Positions 60,801 to 64,000 of a DNA stretch of 64,000 nucleotides are shown in pieces. The notes under the pieces were generated by a model that worked only from the letters and a program-made list of their open reading frames with translations, was not told where the DNA came from and did no database searches. The stretch is from Bryobacterales bacterium. GTDB lineage: Bacteria; Acidobacteriota; Terriglobia; Bryobacterales; Bryobacteraceae. The stretch is taken from positions 62,001-126,000 of the forward strand of contig JAOAPR010000027.1 of the NCBI GenBank assembly GCA_025463005.1, given 5' to 3'. Each line of letters opens with the position of its first letter. Within the stretch, counting starts at the first letter, position 1. The position numbers were made by a program, and so were the translations under genes.

Positions 60801-61435
60801 AGTACGGACCCGCCGGGTTCAGTCGGCCACATCGTTTCATTGTGAACTACAGCTACGAGCTTCCCTTCGGCAACTCCACTGGGGCGCTCGAAAAAGTTGT
60901 CAGAGGCTGGGCCGTTTCGGGCGTGACCACGGTCCAGACAGGCACTCCGCTGACGATCACCGATTCTAGCGGTGGGACCGTTTACGGTTTGGGCAATTTC
61001 GGTATCGCTCGCGCTCAGATGTGTCCCGGATCCACCTACGGGGACATTGCTACTTCCGGAGGCATCGAATCGCGGCTGGGTGGACCCAGTGGCGGATCCG
61101 GCTATCTCAATAGAAGCGCGCTCTGCGCGCCGCCGGCTGCGCCAAGCTCGGCGCCGGCTTTCCCGGGCGGTGCGCTTCCTACGCTGTTCGGCAATTCAGG
61201 CGTTGGGATCATTGGTGGTCCTGGCCAGTTCAACTGGGATATCACGCTCAGCAAAGACACGCGGATTGGAGAACGACAAGCCGTGCAGTTCCGGGCGGAG
61301 TTCTTCAATGCTCTGAATCATCCGCAGTTCGCGAATCCGGCACTGGCAGTTTCGACGCCCGCGACGTTCGGCCAGATCACCACCACTACGGTGAACCCGC
61401 GCATTATCCAGTTTGCGCTGAAGTACGTGTTCTGA
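57848..61435 (+). CDS. TonB-dependent receptor, large Oar-like type
   Basis: A 1195-residue outer-membrane receptor. The signal peptide (SLLPIALALIVGIPSLLAQS) is followed by a carboxypeptidase-regulatory-like domain (GALTGTLTDPSGGTIPNATV to VGAQSEQVTVEA, about 35-120), a plug (RVVTALPLSNRNYTQIIGLS, INNIANSGS, NVVTKSGTNQFHGSLFEFFR) and a long barrel ending RIIQFALKYVF. It is likely to import a plant-derived oligomer, judging by the esterase genes on both sides; the ligand itself is not evident. AAAGGGGAT precedes the ATG. A strong terminator follows, which separates it from the next esterase gene. Confidence 0.94.
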   Translation: MRFRNLLRSLLPIALALIVGIPSLLAQSAGTGALTGTLTDPSGGTIPNATVTLTNTQTNQVRTATTGPDGSYRFTLIPPGIYRVRFAAPGFKTSEVSTFNVNVTETPVLDRTMEVGAQSEQVTVEAVVETLQTATSTLGTTVGSRVVTALPLSNRNYTQIIGLSAGVNVSVNNATAFGKATQDFSVNGGDPGQNNYQMDGVAINNIANSGSSNDSGIYTGIGIPNPDAIQEFKIQTSTYDASYGRNPGANVNVVTKSGTNQFHGSLFEFFRNEKLNANDFFQNRDGGGTRQIFKQNQFGGTIGGPIKKDKLFFFGSYQGTRQLNGVATQGSNTSFLYPLPLGDRSAPGYQAALGAAMCPANHPGASAAPYNTFLTGIVPGIQVACDGSNINPVALKVLQLKNADGSYYIPSSPTGVYGPRRFSIPAKYSEDQALINADYAITSKHTLQTRYFYTNNPQTLNLSGGLPGTPANLQYSNTYAVLKLTSVLSPTFVNEAHASFQRNYQLGQDTTPGSPQQIGQTPIIPQITELPVTVIFGGPSHGGSLYPSYSPTNQIQLGDQFAWSAGKHNFRAGFEWEHTHWPIVFQGLERGFLFFGSFADWLIGRAGCTDPSCSPANPGNTNGGFGNILQCLFCVRSGPDGIIHGYLLSNTNAFFQDDWKVNSKLTLNLGVRWEYDGTFSDKYGNLTNFWESQIRTVPIPPTGPTTSGPGLVGYVVPNNYLDHYPQPPAGVLVSDRRLPVKSGPPLTNFGPRIGFAYQITNRFVMRGGAGIFYDRVAGDRFVHGLEQGYPYAVTLDYAGPGPATVPFSLQNPYPSTPVGTFASRWANFQTGTTSNLNTPAITENLHTPLIRQYNLTFQYEFAPRWVVEMGYVGSSGINLVDTYHTINTPSLASPSNPVNGITVNTTGNAALRAPILGYQPAGFQVTAFDGISNFNSLQVTVRKQFSRGFSMQAAYTWSKALNNLSANAVNATGANSNNPSDLAQQYGPAGFSRPHRFIVNYSYELPFGNSTGALEKVVRGWAVSGVTTVQTGTPLTITDSSGGTVYGLGNFGIARAQMCPGSTYGDIATSGGIESRLGGPSGGSGYLNRSALCAPPAAPSSAPAFPGGALPTLFGNSGVGIIGGPGQFNWDITLSKDTRIGERQAVQFRAEFFNALNHPQFANPALAVSTPATFGQITTTTVNPRIIQFALKYVF

Positions 61436-61448
61436 TTGGTTACGGAGG

Positions 61449-61490
61449 GACTCACCCCGCGGGTCCTGGGTGCCGCGGGGCGAGTCTTTC
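61449..61490 (+). terminator. Intrinsic terminator of the large TonB receptor gene
   Basis: A 14-bp stem with one mispair (GACTCACCCCGCGG at 61449-61462 with 61473-61486) is followed by TTTC. It begins 14 bases after the receptor stop and 29 bases before the next start. Confidence 0.75.
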
Positions 61491-61518
61491 CCGATAATGG
61501 GCGTGGTAGTAGGCTAGT

Positions 61519-63051
61519 ATGGTGCCGCTTGCCATGACCCGACCAACCACCATTCTGGTGACGATCACTGCCTTCGGTATCGCACCCATTTTCGGCGCTT
61601 CCACGTGCGAAAACTTGACAGCGCTGAAGCTCAAGAACACGAGCATCACGATGGCGGAATCGGTCGCGGCGGGAGCTTTTACTTCGCCCTTGCCCGGCCC
61701 ACAAGGGAAGCAGCCGCAATCATTCGCGAACCTGCCGGCGTTCTGCCGGGTAGCGGCTACGCTCACGCCTTCCAGCGATTCCGAAATCAAGATTGAGGTC
61801 TGGCTGCCCGCAACCGGATGGAACGGGAACCTGCAATCGGTGGGCAACGGGGCGTGGGCTGGGAGCATCAGCTATCCAGCCATGGCAACCGCCCTCGCAG
61901 CGGGATACGCCACCGCCAGTACTGACACGGGCCACAGCGGCGGCAATCCGGCGACATTCATCCCCGCACATCCGGAGAAAGTAATCGATTTCGAGTACCG
62001 TTCGGTGCATGAGATGACGGTCGCGGCCAAGGCGATCATCAACGCGCGCTACGGCAACGATCCGAAGTACTCCTATTGGAATGGATGTTCCACGGGCGGA
62101 CGTCAGGCGTTGGCGGAGGCGCAGCGCTATGCGGCGGATTACGACGGCATCATCGCCGGCGCGGCAGCGAACTACGTGACGCATCTGCAAGGCGCGCAGG
62201 TGTGGAGCGCGGCGGTGGTCCACAAGGACGAGGCGAGTTACATCCCGCCGGCCAAGTACGCGATTCTGCACGCGGCGGTGCTCGAGGCCTGCGACGCTCT
62301 GGATGGCGTGAAGGACGGGGTTCTCGAGAACCCTACCAAGTGCCGCTTTGATCCGGAAAAACTGTTGTGCAAGGATGCCGATGGTCCATCGTGCCTGACT
62401 GCGCCGCAGGTGCAAGCAGCGCGGCAACTCTACGCAGGGCCGGCAGACTCGCGCGGGAAATCGCTATTTCCGGGGCTTGAGCGCGGGAGCGAAACCGGCT
62501 GGGCGACGCTTTCCGGGACGCGGCCCATGGCGCTGGCGGATGAGACTTACAAATTCCTGGTGTTTCAGGACGCCAACTGGAACTATCTGACCTTCAATGC
62601 CGAGCGCGACATGGCGGTGGCCGACCAGAAGGTCGGTGCCACTGTGAACTCGATCGATCCCAACCTGAAGCCGCTGTTCGATCGGGGCGGGAAGCTGCTG
62701 ATGTATCACGGCTGGGCGGACCCCGGGATCCCGCCGCAGAACAGCGTCAGCTATTACAAGAGCGTGGTCGAGAAACTGGGCCCATCGGCAACCTCGAATT
62801 CCATGCGCCTGTTCATGGTCCCCGGCATGGGGCACTGCCAGGGCGGGGACGGCACCAGCACGTTCAGTATGATCAACGCGCTGAGTACGTGGGTGGAGCA
62901 GGGCAAGGCGCCCGATCGCATCGAAGCGTCGCGGGTGCGCAATGGGAAGACCGACCGCACTCGTCCGTTGTGTCCGTATCCGCAGGTGGCCGTGTACAAC
63001 GGGTCAGGCAGTACGGATGAGTCGGCGAATTTTTCCTGCAAGGTGCAATAA
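61519..63051 (+). CDS. Tannase/feruloyl-esterase family hydrolase (paralogue 3)
   Basis: A 510-residue exported esterase, closest in pattern to paralogue 1 at the C terminus but with an intact active site: Ser191 in WNGCSTGGRQALAEAQRYAA, the acid in GWADPGIPPQNSVSYYKSV, and the His in VPGMGHCQGGDG. It starts with signal TTILVTITAFGIAPIFGAST, then CENLTALKLKNTSITMAESV. The loop DGVKDGVLENPTKCRFDP and the ending RVRNGKTDRTRPLCPYPQVA with GSGSTDE are shared with both relatives. It is separated from the TonB gene by a terminator and is followed after 9 bases by an LSGxW/MBL gene, probably cotranscribed. Confidence 0.93.
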   Translation: MVPLAMTRPTTILVTITAFGIAPIFGASTCENLTALKLKNTSITMAESVAAGAFTSPLPGPQGKQPQSFANLPAFCRVAATLTPSSDSEIKIEVWLPATGWNGNLQSVGNGAWAGSISYPAMATALAAGYATASTDTGHSGGNPATFIPAHPEKVIDFEYRSVHEMTVAAKAIINARYGNDPKYSYWNGCSTGGRQALAEAQRYAADYDGIIAGAAANYVTHLQGAQVWSAAVVHKDEASYIPPAKYAILHAAVLEACDALDGVKDGVLENPTKCRFDPEKLLCKDADGPSCLTAPQVQAARQLYAGPADSRGKSLFPGLERGSETGWATLSGTRPMALADETYKFLVFQDANWNYLTFNAERDMAVADQKVGATVNSIDPNLKPLFDRGGKLLMYHGWADPGIPPQNSVSYYKSVVEKLGPSATSNSMRLFMVPGMGHCQGGDGTSTFSMINALSTWVEQGKAPDRIEASRVRNGKTDRTRPLCPYPQVAVYNGSGSTDESANFSCKVQ

Positions 63052-63060
63052 AGGAGGGAT

Positions 63061-64000
63061 ATGAATCGCCTGATCGTGCTGATGGCAATGCTGCCAGTCG
63101 TAGTACTCGCTCAGATCGATTTGTCGGGCGAGTGGAACTCGGTGTTCCATGAGGATCAGCCGGAACGCATTCCCGGCCCGGAGATTGGCGATTATCTTGG
63201 GCTTCCGATCACCGAAGCGGCTCGCATGCGCGGAGACGCCTGGGACGCAGACATCCTCACGATGCCCGAGCATCAGTGCAAGCCGCATCCGTCTGATTAC
63301 GGACCGCGGGGCCCGGCGAGACTGAGGATCTGGAAGGAAGTCGATACTGCCACGCAGCAGTTGATCGCGTGGCACACGCACATTGCCTGGCAGGCGCCGG
63401 AGCGGACCATTTACATGGACGGCCGGCCGCATCCGCCGGAGTATGCCGCGCACACCTGGCAGGGATTCTCGACGGGTAAGTGGGACGGCGACATTCTCAC
63501 CGTGACCACTACGCACCTCAAGATCGGCTGGATCCGGCGGAACGGAATCCCTCGCAGCGACCGCGCGACGCTGATTGAGCATTGGATCCGGCACGGCGAC
63601 CGTCTGACGCTGGTCAGTATCGTCAACGATCCGGTGTATCTGACCGAGCCCTTCATCCGGTCGACGGATTTTATATCGGAGCCAAGCCAGCAGATCGAAC
63701 CGTACCCGTGTGAGGTGGTGGTGGAAGTACCGCGTCCGAAAGGCGCCGTGCCGCATCATCTTCCCGGGACCAACACGGCCCTGAACGAATTTGCGACGCA
63801 TCACGCGATATCGGAGAAGGCAGCCCGAGGCGGTGCCGATACGATGTATCCAGGGGGCGCACCCGGGTCGGCAAAGCGGCCGATGGTAACCGCGCGCTCT
63901 GTGGATGACGGCGAAATCCACGTGCTGCCGGTCCAAGGCAACGTTTACATGCTCGTAGGAGGCGGCGGAAATACGACAGTACAGGTGGGCAAGGACGGCG
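63061..64000 (+). CDS. LSGxW-family domain fused to a metallo-beta-lactamase-fold domain (3' part outside window)
   Basis: The frame is open from ATG 63061 (AGGAGG just upstream) to the window end, 313 residues. The signal peptide MNRLIVLMAMLPVVVLAQ is followed directly by IDLSGEWNSVFHEDQPERI, and the core blocks IYMDGRPHPPEYAAHTWQGF, STGKWDGDILTVTTTHL and ERTIYMDGRP place it in the LSGxW family. After a linker (GGADTMYPGGAPGSAKRP) a new domain opens: DDGEIHVLPVQGNVYMLVGG and GGNTTVQVGKDG, the usual first strands of MBL-fold hydrolases. The metal-binding HxHxDH motif would lie beyond the window, so the fusion is likely but incomplete. It is the second gene of a unit with tannase paralogue 3. 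Confidence 0.85.
   Translation, partial: MNRLIVLMAMLPVVVLAQIDLSGEWNSVFHEDQPERIPGPEIGDYLGLPITEAARMRGDAWDADILTMPEHQCKPHPSDYGPRGPARLRIWKEVDTATQQLIAWHTHIAWQAPERTIYMDGRPHPPEYAAHTWQGFSTGKWDGDILTVTTTHLKIGWIRRNGIPRSDRATLIEHWIRHGDRLTLVSIVNDPVYLTEPFIRSTDFISEPSQQIEPYPCEVVVEVPRPKGAVPHHLPGTNTALNEFATHHAISEKAARGGADTMYPGGAPGSAKRPMVTARSVDDGEIHVLPVQGNVYMLVGGGGNTTVQVGKDG

Overview
The window looks like chromosomal DNA of an acidobacterium of the Solibacter/Bryobacter type. This is an inference from gene content: Oar-like TonB-dependent receptors with an N-terminal carboxypeptidase-regulatory domain, repeated tannase/feruloyl-esterase genes, several secreted proteins sharing an LSGxW / SxGxWEGDxL signature, many Tat and Sec-exported proteins, and high-GC DNA carrying short palindromic repeats. 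No rRNA, tRNA, CRISPR array, transposase or phage gene was seen.

Region 1 (1-10.3 kb) is mixed housekeeping: a quinone oxidoreductase (cut by the window edge), a sodium:solute symporter followed by a short secreted glycosidase-like protein, ClpP, a PleD-like diguanylate cyclase, a methionine-sulfoxide-repair cluster with two tandem msrP genes plus msrQ behind a dodecin, and a GT39 membrane glycosyltransferase. Region 2 (10.3-30 kb) is envelope, signalling and storage: a secreted metallophosphatase, a TonB receptor, a NarX/NarL-type two-component pair separated by a four-hairpin element, Pal, an RDD/GYF membrane protein, a large TPR lipoprotein with a CPBP protease, small proteins in a gene-poor gap, glycogen phosphorylase, an orphan osmoprotectant-binding lipoprotein, and a 1169-residue fused flavo-iron-sulfur oxidoreductase.

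Region 3 (30-44 kb) is amino-acid biosynthesis and nitrogen-type regulation: serA with a class V aminotransferase, YqeY, then a tightly packed transcription unit (histidine-kinase-like protein, trpC, trpF, trpB, trpA, chorismate mutase, tyrA). Its likely promoter carries a perfect 20-bp palindrome between the -35 and -10 boxes. An Omp85-like barrel and an NtrY/NtrX-like pair with a small anchored protein follow.

Region 4 (44-64 kb) is an accessory, export-rich region: pirin, cupin, an LPMO-like protein with a mature N-terminal His, a cold-shock protein, four members of the LSGxW family (the last apparently fused to a metallo-beta-lactamase fold), a PQQ-type sugar dehydrogenase, a cytochrome c, three tannase/feruloyl-esterase paralogues (one without the catalytic serine), a winged-helix/TPR regulator and a second TonB receptor. 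Together these suggest outer-membrane uptake and periplasmic or extracellular breakdown of plant-derived aromatic esters or polysaccharides, but substrates cannot be read from sequence.

The observations most worth following are the palindromic promoter and ChpT/Spo0B-like protein heading the trp-tyr unit, the serine-less tannase paralogue, a REP-like palindrome inside trpF that matches an intergenic copy with a compensatory base change, an intrinsic terminator buried in the signal-peptide codons of one LSGxW gene, and the LSGxW-MBL fusion.
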